A model generated the notes under the pieces. The model ran no database searches, was not told the origin of the DNA, and was given only the letters and a program-made list of their open reading frames with translations. 64,000 nucleotides of DNA, taken from positions 1-64,000 of the forward strand of contig CAYLPJ010000028.1 of assembly GCA_964385465.1 (NCBI GenBank), given 5' to 3'. The translations under genes were made by a program, and so were the position numbers. Below, piece by piece: positions 34,525 to 43,335 of this stretch (its first letter is position 1; every line of letters begins with the position of its first letter). The DNA is from CAYLPJ01 sp964385465 (GTDB lineage: Bacteria; Planctomycetota; Phycisphaerae; SM23-33).

Positions 34525-35673
34525 ATGGTCGAACCCAAGCGAACCTTCGCGGGCCTGGCCGTCGGCCCCAGTGCCGACGGCGTCGACGCCGTCCTCGCCG
34601 AGGTCACCGGCAAGGGCGAGCACCTCGCCGTCGCGCAGAAGCACGCCCTTACCCGGCCGATGCCCGAGGCGCTCGCCAAGCAGCTCCGCACCGTCGCGGG
34701 CGGGTGGGCCGAGCCGGCCGCGGGCATCGCACGGCTCGACCGGGACCTTGGGGCCTTCGTCGCCGAGACCGCACGCAAGCTGCTGCGCGACGCGGCGGCG
34801 CCGGCAAAGCACATCGCGGGCGTGGGGCTGATCGGTTACCCGGCCGCGCAGACCGCCCCGGCGGCCGCCGAGGGCAAGGGCTGCGGGCTGGAGTTGGGCT
34901 CGGCATCGCTGGTGGCGCGGGAGACGGCCCTGCCGGTGGTATCGGGCTTCTCCGCCAGCGATTACGCCGCCGGCGGCGTCGGGGGGCCGGTCTGGGCGTG
35001 GTGCGACTGGCGGATGTTCCGCCACCAGCGCCTCAGCCGCGTCGTCCTCCAACTGGGGGCGATCTGCACTCTGACGTTCGTGGGCAGCGACGCGGCCGCC
35101 TGCGACGTCGTCGCCTACGACACGGGACCGGGAACCGTCCTGATCGACGCGCTGGCCGCGAGGCTCTTCGACGCACCCATGGATGCCGACGGTGCCGCCG
35201 CGGCACGAGGAGAGATCGACGAGGGACTGCTCAACGAGCTGATGGCCGGGGAGTTCTTCCAGATGCCCGCGCCGAAGAGGACGCATGTCGGCGAGTGGGG
35301 CGAGCGGGTGTTCCAGCGGCTGGAGATGATGGCGGGCAAGCACCGCTTGGATGCCGCCGGGCTGCTGACGACGGTCACCGAACTGACCGCCCGGGTCGCC
35401 GCCCGGGACGTGCTGGCGCTGACCGAGCGCCCGCACGAGGTCATTCTCGCCGGCGGAGGGGCGTTGAACATTCACCTCGCCGGGCGGATCCGCAAGCTGC
35501 TCAGCCCGTGCAGCACCTACACGGCCGAGCGGTACGGTCTGGACCTCCGCGGGCACACGGCCACGGCGGCGGCGATGCTGGCGGCGGCGAGGCTGGACGG
35601 CTTCCCCGCCCATTGCCCCCGGGCCAGCGGCGCTGACGAGGCCGTCCTGCTCGGATCGCCGTGGGTACCGTGA
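34525..35673 (+). CDS. Divergent anhydro-N-acetylmuramic acid kinase (AnmK-like)
   Basis: A 382-aa protein of AnmK family length. AnmK phosphorylates 1,6-anhydro-MurNAc during cell-wall recycling. Family landmarks are present: ADGVDAVLAEV (usual GTSxDGVDA), SDYAAGGVGGPV (usual DIAAGGQGAPLVP), YDTGPGTVLID (usual FDTGPGNxxID) and LAGGGALNIHL (usual GGGxxN). Several signature positions are altered: the nucleotide loop SGTS is VGPS, the usual NIGGIANL is LGAICTLTF, and the usual PPKSTGR is APKRTHV. It may be a paralog with weak or changed activity. The ATG at 34525 lacks a good SD. The next gene starts inside its 3' end (GTG at 35661), suggesting coupling. Confidence 0.75.
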   Translation: MVEPKRTFAGLAVGPSADGVDAVLAEVTGKGEHLAVAQKHALTRPMPEALAKQLRTVAGGWAEPAAGIARLDRDLGAFVAETARKLLRDAAAPAKHIAGVGLIGYPAAQTAPAAAEGKGCGLELGSASLVARETALPVVSGFSASDYAAGGVGGPVWAWCDWRMFRHQRLSRVVLQLGAICTLTFVGSDAAACDVVAYDTGPGTVLIDALAARLFDAPMDADGAAAARGEIDEGLLNELMAGEFFQMPAPKRTHVGEWGERVFQRLEMMAGKHRLDAAGLLTTVTELTARVAARDVLALTERPHEVILAGGGALNIHLAGRIRKLLSPCSTYTAERYGLDLRGHTATAAAMLAAARLDGFPAHCPRASGADEAVLLGSPWVP

Positions 35674-36050
35674 CCCCCGGCGGCGAGGGCAGCGACGGCG
35701 GGTTGTACATCGCGGTCTTCGCCCTCGATCGGCCGAGGCGGCTCCGCGTGGGGCGGTTGGGGCGTTTCGACTTCCCGGCCGGGATGTACTATTACGTAGG
35801 CAGCGCCCGCCGCGCCAGGGACGCCCGCCTGGCCCGCCATGGCCGGCGGCGAAAGCCGCTGCGATGGCATGTGGACTACCTTTCGACGAAGGCGGTCATG
35901 CTGGGAGCGATCCTGGTCGATGCCGCCTCCGCGAGCGAATGCGGGCTCGCCGCGGCGCTGGCTGAGCGCTACCCCCGCCACGTGCGGAACTTCGGCGCAT
36001 CGGACTGCCGCTGCGGCGGACACCTGTTCCACGAGCCGCCAGTCGTATGA
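35661..36050 (+). CDS. DUF123 / GIY-YIG-like domain protein
   Basis: A 129-aa protein. Landmarks of the DUF123 family are clear: GLYIAVFAL, VGRLGRFDFPAGMYYYVGSA, LARHGRRRKPLRWHVDYL, an ECGLA helix, and the C-terminal FGASDCRCGGHLFH with paired cysteines and histidine. The family belongs to the GIY-YIG superfamily, and its biochemical role is poorly defined. The GTG at 35661 overlaps the upstream kinase-like gene by 13 nt; a second GTG at 35670 is possible. Confidence 0.8.
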   Translation: MGTVTPGGEGSDGGLYIAVFALDRPRRLRVGRLGRFDFPAGMYYYVGSARRARDARLARHGRRRKPLRWHVDYLSTKAVMLGAILVDAASASECGLAAALAERYPRHVRNFGASDCRCGGHLFHEPPVV

Positions 36051-36088
36051 GGTCGATCGCAACTGCCAGTTAAGCAAGGAGTTGGCGT

Positions 36089-36553
36089 ATGAAGTCTCTT
36101 GGACGGATCGTGATGGCCCTGGCCCTGGTTGGCGCCGTCGGCTGCGGGCACGAGCAGCAACGGCAGCGGAAGCACCGAACCGAATGCCTGGTCAACCTGC
36201 GGAATATCGGCGCGGCGCTGACGACCTGGCGGGAAGGCCACGACGGCCGATGGCCCGAAAGCCTCAGCGACCTGACGGGTGCGGGCCTCCTGCCGCCGGA
36301 GCCGCTTCGCTGCCCGGCCGCGAAGGAGAAGGGCCGGTCCGTGGACTACTTCTACCTCGCCCCGGAGGCCCCGGACGCCGGACCAAGGCATCTCATCGCT
36401 TGCGACTTCTCGGGCAACCATCCCACCGGGCGGGGGTGCCTGTTCGCCGACGGGCACGTCGAGCACCTCAGCCCGGGGGAGTTCACCAACTACGCCGGGC
36501 GACCCGAGAACATGTCCTTCGCGGCGGCCCTGCTGGAGGTCGAGGGGCAGTAG
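36089..36553 (+). CDS. Pseudopilin-derived lipoprotein with H-X9-DG motif
   Basis: A 154-aa protein. AAGGAG at 36076-36081 lies seven bases before the ATG. The N-terminus is a lipoprotein signal (MKSLGRIVMALALVGAVGC), so it is probably membrane-anchored. The segment TECLVNLRNIGAALTTWREG resembles the region after the hydrophobic helix of planctomycete DUF1559/type II pseudopilins, and HPTGRGCLFADG is an exact H-X9-DG motif, the usual C-terminal mark of that family. The prepilin cleavage motif is replaced by a lipobox, which is unusual. Function unknown. Confidence 0.8.
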   Translation: MKSLGRIVMALALVGAVGCGHEQQRQRKHRTECLVNLRNIGAALTTWREGHDGRWPESLSDLTGAGLLPPEPLRCPAAKEKGRSVDYFYLAPEAPDAGPRHLIACDFSGNHPTGRGCLFADGHVEHLSPGEFTNYAGRPENMSFAAALLEVEGQ

Positions 36554-36630
36554 GCCGGCAGCCCGTTGAAGAAGCCGATTCGGTCTGCGAGCGGGTCCTC
36601 TCCCGCGTCGCCGGCGTCCGAGAAACTGGA

Positions 36631-36647
36631 CGAATCTCGCGGATTCG
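36631..36647. terminator. Short hairpin between convergent genes
   Basis: CGAATC (36631-36636) pairs with GATTCG (36642-36647) around a 5-nt loop, in the 166-bp gap between the convergent lipoprotein gene and the ABC ATPase. The stem is weak and has no clean T-run. I see nothing else in this gap. Confidence 0.3.
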
Positions 36648-36719
36648 CCTTCGCTTCTCGTCCTTGCCGACGCGAAGAATCCCGCGCTATCGGCTGCGAA
36701 GCACTTTTTCAATGGACTG

Positions 36720-37526
36720 TCAGGGCGCGGCCTGGCCGCCGGGGATTCGCGGCCAGTATCGGCCGTGGCGGACGTCGAGTTCGACCGTCAGGCCGAAGGC
36801 ATTTGTAAGCGTTTGCTGCGTAAGAACCTCCGGCTTCGGACCTGCGGCCAGGACGCGCCCGCCGGCCAGGATCAGCACGTGGCTGAACCGGGCAGTGATT
36901 TCCTCGATGTGGTGGGTGACCATCACCAGCGTCGTGGACTGTTCCCCCTCGCCCCGCGCGAGGGCGTCTACAGTTCCAAGGAGCGTCTCGCGGCCGGGCA
37001 GGTCCAGGCCGGCGCACGGCTCGTCGATCAGCAGCAGGTCGGGCGCGGGCATGAGGGCGCGGGCGATGAGCGCGCGCTGCTGCTCCCCGGCCGAGAGCGT
37101 TCCGAAGAGTTGCTCAGCGTGTTCGACGAGGTCCAGGCGGTCGATCAGTTGGTGGGCCCGTTGGTTCTGGGCCCCCGTGATCGTGTCGAACAGTGCCGTC
37201 GAAGCGAACGCCCCGGACAGGACGATCTGCCGGGCGGTCTGGCGCCGGCGGATGCGGGTGGCGAGGTGCGAACCGACGTAGCCTATGCGCTTGCGGAGTT
37301 CGCGCAAGTCAACGTGTCCGAACAGGTTGCCGAGGACGCGAACGGAGCCTTCGCTGGCCCATTGGTAGCCGGTGATCACGTTGAGCAGCGTGGTCTTGCC
37401 CGAGCCGTTGGCGCCGAGGATCGCCCACTGCTGGCCGGGATCGACCCGCCAGGAGACGTCCGACAGCACGGCCGTGTCGGCGATGCGGACGCCGACGCCC
37501 TCGACGTGGATGACAGGACGGTTCAT
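36720..37526 (-). CDS. ABC transporter ATP-binding protein
   Basis: A 268-aa ATPase. The ATG at 37526 is chosen because homology to ABC ATPases starts right after it; the upstream in-frame extension is low-quality sequence. Walker A GANGSGKTT (38-46), signature LSAGEQ (144-149), Walker B LLLIDE (164-169) and the switch His in VTHHIEEI (about 205) are all intact, so it should hydrolyse ATP. No permease gene is adjacent, so the cargo is unknown. It is divergent from dnaK. Confidence 0.9.
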   Translation of the reverse strand: MNRPVIHVEGVGVRIADTAVLSDVSWRVDPGQQWAILGANGSGKTTLLNVITGYQWASEGSVRVLGNLFGHVDLRELRKRIGYVGSHLATRIRRRQTARQIVLSGAFASTALFDTITGAQNQRAHQLIDRLDLVEHAEQLFGTLSAGEQQRALIARALMPAPDLLLIDEPCAGLDLPGRETLLGTVDALARGEGEQSTTLVMVTHHIEEITARFSHVLILAGGRVLAAGPKPEVLTQQTLTNAFGLTVELDVRHGRYWPRIPGGQAAP

Positions 37527-37604
37527 GGCCGAGAGGCTACGCCACCAGGGCGTGATGGGCAAGCGTGGCCTGCCAAAGCGGCCCCCGGGATATGCCAAAC
37601 CGGT

Positions 37605-37665
37605 CGATTTGACATTCCGGCGAGGACATGGCTTGATGTAACCTATTGCGTTATATTGTTTAGGG
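37605..37665 (+). promoter_or_regulatory. AT-rich promoter-like stretch upstream of dnaK
   Basis: The 242-bp divergent region holds TTGACA at 37609-37614 and TATATT at 37652-37657. They are not correctly spaced with each other, so the exact promoter is undecided. No CIRCE element (TTAGCACTC-N9-GAGTGCTAA) was found. Confidence 0.3.
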
Positions 37666-37768
37666 TGTATGGCACGGGCGCTGCATAACGACGCGTGAGG
37701 GCTCAACAGACAGATTCTGCCTCCCGCCCGCGACGGCGGGGGGTGAGGCCAAGGGAAGGTGAGAGAGT

Positions 37769-39694
<1,926 letters not shown>

Positions 39695-39703
39695 CCGCCC
39701 CCA

Positions 39704-39741
39704 TCGCGGCGCGGGCGCAGACGGTCCCGCCCGCGCCGCGA
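39704..39741 (+). terminator. Strong hairpin terminator after dnaK
   Basis: A perfect 14-bp GC stem (39704-39717 with 39728-39741) and a 10-nt loop, followed by GGTTTCTC, 10 bases after the dnaK stop codon. Confidence 0.75.
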
Positions 39742-39893
39742 GGTTTCTCCCCCCTCGCTCCGACGCCGCCTTGGAACCGAGTCGCACGCGGGGCTTTCCA
39801 CTCGGTGCTGCCGCGCGGTATGCTGCGCACGAACGCCCGGGGCGAGGGTTGAGCTGCCCGGGACCTGCGGTCACGGACCACGAAAGGTGGAAC

Positions 39894-40751
39894 ATGCCAC
39901 GAACGGGACTGACGTGGGCGGCGGCGTTGGCCATGGCGGCGGCCGCGGGCGGCTGTGCATCCCAGCCCTACAAGACCCCCGAGCGGATGCGCCACGGTCT
40001 GGCCGTCGTGCTGCCGGGCATCGAGGGGCGAAGCCCGCTGAACGAGGCGATCTGCCGAGGGCTCAACGCCGGCGGGGTCAACTGGGGCATCGACCTGGAG
40101 GACTGGACCGCGCCGCTGGGCCCGCTCTACAACCTCCGCGCCGAGCTGCACAACCGCCGCAAGGCCAACGAGATCGCCGTCCGCGTGGCCGAGTACAAAT
40201 TCGCCCACCCCGACAACCCCGTCGTGGTCATCGGCCACAGCGGCGGGGGGGCGATGGCCCTGTGGGTCGCCGAATCCATGCCCGAGGGTCAGGAGCTCGA
40301 CGGCGTGATCCTGCTGGCCCCGGCCATCTCGCCGGGATACATGATCGACTTCGCCCTCACCAAGACCCGCCGGGGCATCGTCAACTTCTACTCCCACAAG
40401 GACTGGGCCTTCCTGGGCATCGGCACGACGGTGACCGGCACGATGGACGGCGAGCACACCTCCTCGGCCGGGCGGGTGGGCTTCCAACTGCCCCTGGCGA
40501 ACTCGCGCCCGAAGACCTACGAGAAGCTCTTCCAGATCAACTGGCACCGCCAGATGGCCGACACCGGGCACACCGGCGGGCACCTGTCGTGGTCGACGGA
40601 GGACTTCGTGGCCACGTACGTCGCGCCCATGGTGCTCTCGCCGCGATGGAGCGAGGAGGTCGTCGCGAACGTCCTGATGCGCCGGGGGATCGATACCACG
40701 CCGGCCACGCGCAACCGCTGGGAGCCGATGGACAACACGGACGTCCCCTGA
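39894..40751 (+). CDS. Alpha/beta-hydrolase fold lipoprotein
   Basis: A 285-aa protein. The ATG at 39894 follows an AAGGTGG SD and starts a lipoprotein signal with lipobox AGGC (Cys21). The nucleophile elbow GHSGGG places the candidate catalytic serine at residue 116, inside VVVIGHSGGGAMALW. A later TGHTGGHLSW could supply the histidine. Substrate unknown; likely an envelope-anchored esterase or lipase-like enzyme. The in-frame ATG at 39771 would extend it with non-signal sequence and is rejected. Confidence 0.8.
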   Translation: MPRTGLTWAAALAMAAAAGGCASQPYKTPERMRHGLAVVLPGIEGRSPLNEAICRGLNAGGVNWGIDLEDWTAPLGPLYNLRAELHNRRKANEIAVRVAEYKFAHPDNPVVVIGHSGGGAMALWVAESMPEGQELDGVILLAPAISPGYMIDFALTKTRRGIVNFYSHKDWAFLGIGTTVTGTMDGEHTSSAGRVGFQLPLANSRPKTYEKLFQINWHRQMADTGHTGGHLSWSTEDFVATYVAPMVLSPRWSEEVVANVLMRRGIDTTPATRNRWEPMDNTDVP

Positions 40752-40849
40752 TTCGGTTCCTGTTCGGGGTATTGCTCAAGCATTTCGCGATGCCTGACCG
40801 ATGCAATGGCCAGGCGGGCGGCGGCAGGCCCGCGGAAAGGACCCCGAGC

Positions 40850-41314
40850 GTGCGCGACGGACTGGACTTCCTCAAGGGCGGGCCCTACGGCGACCTCCCC
40901 GGCGGCGGGGGGGTCTTCTATACCGACGGCGCCGCCGGGGCCTACCGGCTGGGCGATGCCCACACCGCTACCCCGCGGCGATTGGCCGAGTTGCTTCACG
41001 ACGGGGCCGTCCAGCTCTGCCGACGGGCCGTCGAGGCGCTCGATGCCGGGGACATCGAGGTCGCCGAGGACCACCTCGCCCGCGCCGGGAGGATCGTCCG
41101 CCAGCTTCAGCAGTCCCTTCGTCCCGATGCCGCCGGGGACACCGCCGACTTGCGTAAGCGCTGCGGCCGGGCGCGGCGGCTGCTCATCGAAGCCGCTCAT
41201 TACCGCCGTCGAGAGACGGTCACGGAGACGCTCTCGGTGCTGGCCGACCCGCCCCCTCGCTTCGCGGCGCTGGCTTGTTGTCCTGCGGGGGAGGGAGGCG
41301 AGTGGATCGCCTGA
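40850..41314 (+). CDS. FliS-like flagellar export chaperone homolog
   Basis: A 154-aa mostly helical protein. The pattern LLHDGAVQLCRRAVEALDAG, then DIEVAEDHLARAGRIVRQLQ and the late helix RRLLIEAAHYRRRETVTETL fits FliS, which binds flagellin C-termini before export. The GTG at 40850 is chosen because AAAGGA lies eight bases upstream; an in-frame ATG at 40790 has no SD. No other flagellar genes are in the window. It is convergent with the glycosyltransferase gene, 16 bp away. Confidence 0.65.
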   Translation: MRDGLDFLKGGPYGDLPGGGGVFYTDGAAGAYRLGDAHTATPRRLAELLHDGAVQLCRRAVEALDAGDIEVAEDHLARAGRIVRQLQQSLRPDAAGDTADLRKRCGRARRLLIEAAHYRRRETVTETLSVLADPPPRFAALACCPAGEGGEWIA

Positions 41315-41330
41315 GACGTGCGGGGGCGGC

Positions 41331-42338
41331 CTACGTGAAGACCACCCAGTCGTCGTCCTTCTCGGGCTCGGGCTCTTCGGCCTCCGGCTCGGCTGCCGGC
41401 TCGGCTTTGGTCTGGAAGCCGACGCGCTCGCGAATGACGTACAGCGGACGGGCCCGGGCCTCACTGAGCGTTCGGCCGAGGTACGCCCCCAGGATGCCGA
41501 GAATGAGGAACTGTCCGGCCAGCAGGAGCACGAACCCGGCGGCGACGTGGGCCCACCCGCCGGGTGCGAGCCCGAAGGGCCAGAGCAGCAGCGCCAGCAG
41601 CGCGTAGACGCCGACGCCGGCGATGAGCACCGCGCCGATCACGGTCGCCAGGCGAAGCGGCGCCAGCGTGGTGCCCACGACGGCCTCGCCGGAGGCCCGC
41701 GCCAGGCGCCAGAGGTCGCGGAAGGAGGGCGCCCGCCTGGCCGGTCCGCCCAGCCGTACGGCCGTCTGGCGGAAGCCCACGCGATGGATCAGCCCGCGGT
41801 AGATCCGCCCCCGCTCGCCGTGGGCGGCCAGGGCGTCGACGACGCGGCGGTCCAGCAGGTACAGGTCGGGGCTGTCGGCGAGGTCCGCCCCGCAGAGCCA
41901 CCGCACGCCCCGGCGGAGCAGCCCGGCCAGGGTCGCGCCCAGCCGCGGACCGGCGTCGGACGGGCGGCGGACGCCGTAGACCACCTCGAAGCCCTCCCGC
42001 CACCGCGCCACCAACTCGCCGAGGCTCGCGATGTCCGCCGGCTCGTCGGTCGCCAGCGTGATCACCGCCTTGCCCGCGGCAAGCTCGTGCCCGGCCGTCA
42101 GGGCCGCCTGGCGCCCGAACGACCGCGAGAACTCGACGGCCTTGACGCGCGGATCCACCTCGGCCAGCCGGCGGATCTCGGCGGCGGTTTCGTCGGTGCT
42201 GCCGTCGTTGACGAACAGGATCTCGTACGGCTCGGCGAGGTCGTCGGCGGCGACCTTCAGCCCGCCGTAGAGGTGCTCCAGCACCTCCTGGCGGTCGCGG
42301 ACGGGAATCACGAATGTAAACGTCAGCTCATCAGCCAT
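41331..42338 (-). CDS. Family 2 glycosyltransferase with C-terminal membrane helices
   Basis: A 335-aa protein related to dolichol/polyprenyl-phosphate sugar transferases (DPM1/GtrB/ArnC type). The start at 42338 (MADELTFTFVIPV) has GGAG six bases upstream, better than the ATG at 42350. The nucleotide-binding core FVIPVRDRQE and ILFVNDGSTDET is intact, as is FSRSFGRQAALTAG. The usual MDADLQDPP metal motif reads LATDEPADI instead, so catalysis may be altered. Two hydrophobic helices (about 225-300) anchor it, followed by an acidic tail. It probably loads a lipid-linked sugar in the inner membrane. It lies downstream of rsmE. Confidence 0.85.
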   Translation of the reverse strand: MADELTFTFVIPVRDRQEVLEHLYGGLKVAADDLAEPYEILFVNDGSTDETAAEIRRLAEVDPRVKAVEFSRSFGRQAALTAGHELAAGKAVITLATDEPADIASLGELVARWREGFEVVYGVRRPSDAGPRLGATLAGLLRRGVRWLCGADLADSPDLYLLDRRVVDALAAHGERGRIYRGLIHRVGFRQTAVRLGGPARRAPSFRDLWRLARASGEAVVGTTLAPLRLATVIGAVLIAGVGVYALLALLLWPFGLAPGGWAHVAAGFVLLLAGQFLILGILGAYLGRTLSEARARPLYVIRERVGFQTKAEPAAEPEAEEPEPEKDDDWVVFT

Positions 42339-42443
42339 GCGGCTCTCCATAGCACGCAGACGCCCAAGGTATCTTCGGCCATCGGTGCGGGCACACGCAA
42401 GCGAACGCGGAGTCTACCGGACTTCCGCCGGTGTGCAATCCCG

Positions 42444-43187
42444 TTACTCCACGGTATCCGACTTCGCCAGGGCCTTCGCCGCGGCCAGCAGGGCGACCGC
42501 CGCCGTCTCCACGCGGAGGACCGTGGTCCCCAGCCGCACCGGCGCGAAGCCCGCGGCGAGGGCGGCGTGGCGCTCCGCGTCGCTCAGGCCGCCTTCGGGC
42601 CCGACCAGCACGGTCAGTTCGTCGTCGCCGGTCACGTCGGCCAGCGCGCGCCCGATCGGCGCGGCGGCCGGGCCCGCGTCCCCCAGCACCCGCCCGCTGC
42701 CCCCGGCGCCGGCGAGGACCTCCGCCAGCGGCGCCGGCGGATGCAGCTCGGGCAGGCGGTTGAGCCCGCACTGCTTCGCCGCCGCGATGCACTGGCCCAG
42801 CCAGCGATCCCGCTTGGACGCCGATATCCCGCCCTTGCCCGCGACGCTCCGCTGGAAGCTCACCGGCGTCAGCGACGCGGCCGCCAGCTCGGTCGCCTTC
42901 TCCAGCAGCCAGTCAAGGCGTTTGCCCTTGGGCATGGCGAAGGCCAGGTGCACGGCGGGGCGGGGTGGCCCGGCCGGCGGCATGCGGCGGCGGATCTTGA
43001 CGGTGACGCCGGCCCGGGCGGCTTGGGTGATCGTGGCTTCGGCGGCGCTGCCGAGGCCGTCGAACAGCTCGACCTCCGCGCCGGGCCCGAGCCGCAGCAC
43101 GTGCAGGGCGTGGTGGGCCTCGCCGGCGGGCAGGTCGATCCGGTCGCCGGCCAGGTCGGGTGCGTGGAATCGCGGTCGGTTCGCCAT
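42444..43187 (-). CDS. rsmE: 16S rRNA (uracil-1498-N3)-methyltransferase RsmE
   Basis: A 247-aa protein of normal family length. The N-terminal PUA-like part contains GEAHHALHVLRLGPG. The SPOUT methyltransferase part has ATELAAASLTPV, the SAM-loop VLVGPEGGLSDAE and the knot motif LGTTVLRVETAAVALLAA. It methylates U1498 of 16S rRNA. The start MANRPRF at 43187 is the only sensible one; upstream in-frame sequence is not conserved in type. Confidence 0.93.
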   Translation of the reverse strand: MANRPRFHAPDLAGDRIDLPAGEAHHALHVLRLGPGAEVELFDGLGSAAEATITQAARAGVTVKIRRRMPPAGPPRPAVHLAFAMPKGKRLDWLLEKATELAAASLTPVSFQRSVAGKGGISASKRDRWLGQCIAAAKQCGLNRLPELHPPAPLAEVLAGAGGSGRVLGDAGPAAAPIGRALADVTGDDELTVLVGPEGGLSDAERHAALAAGFAPVRLGTTVLRVETAAVALLAAAKALAKSDTVE

Positions 43188-43335
43188 GGTCCCATTGTGC
43201 CATCGACCGCCCCGGAATCCCACCCCGGGAATCATGGGGCCTTGATCCCGAAGGCAGGCAGGCGGTATCGTCCCTGCCCGGCCGTGCGGACCGCCGTCGG
43301 CCGTACGATTTCCCATCAGAGACGGAAGGTAGACG

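Noticed and set aside
37527..37768. CIRCE/HrcA heat-shock operator upstream of dnaK
   Set aside because: No TTAGCACTC-N9-GAGTGCTAA or close variant in the divergent region.
39887..40849. N-terminal extension of the FliS-like gene back to 39887
   Set aside because: The frame is open only as a shadow of the hydrolase gene; the GTG at 40850 has the SD.
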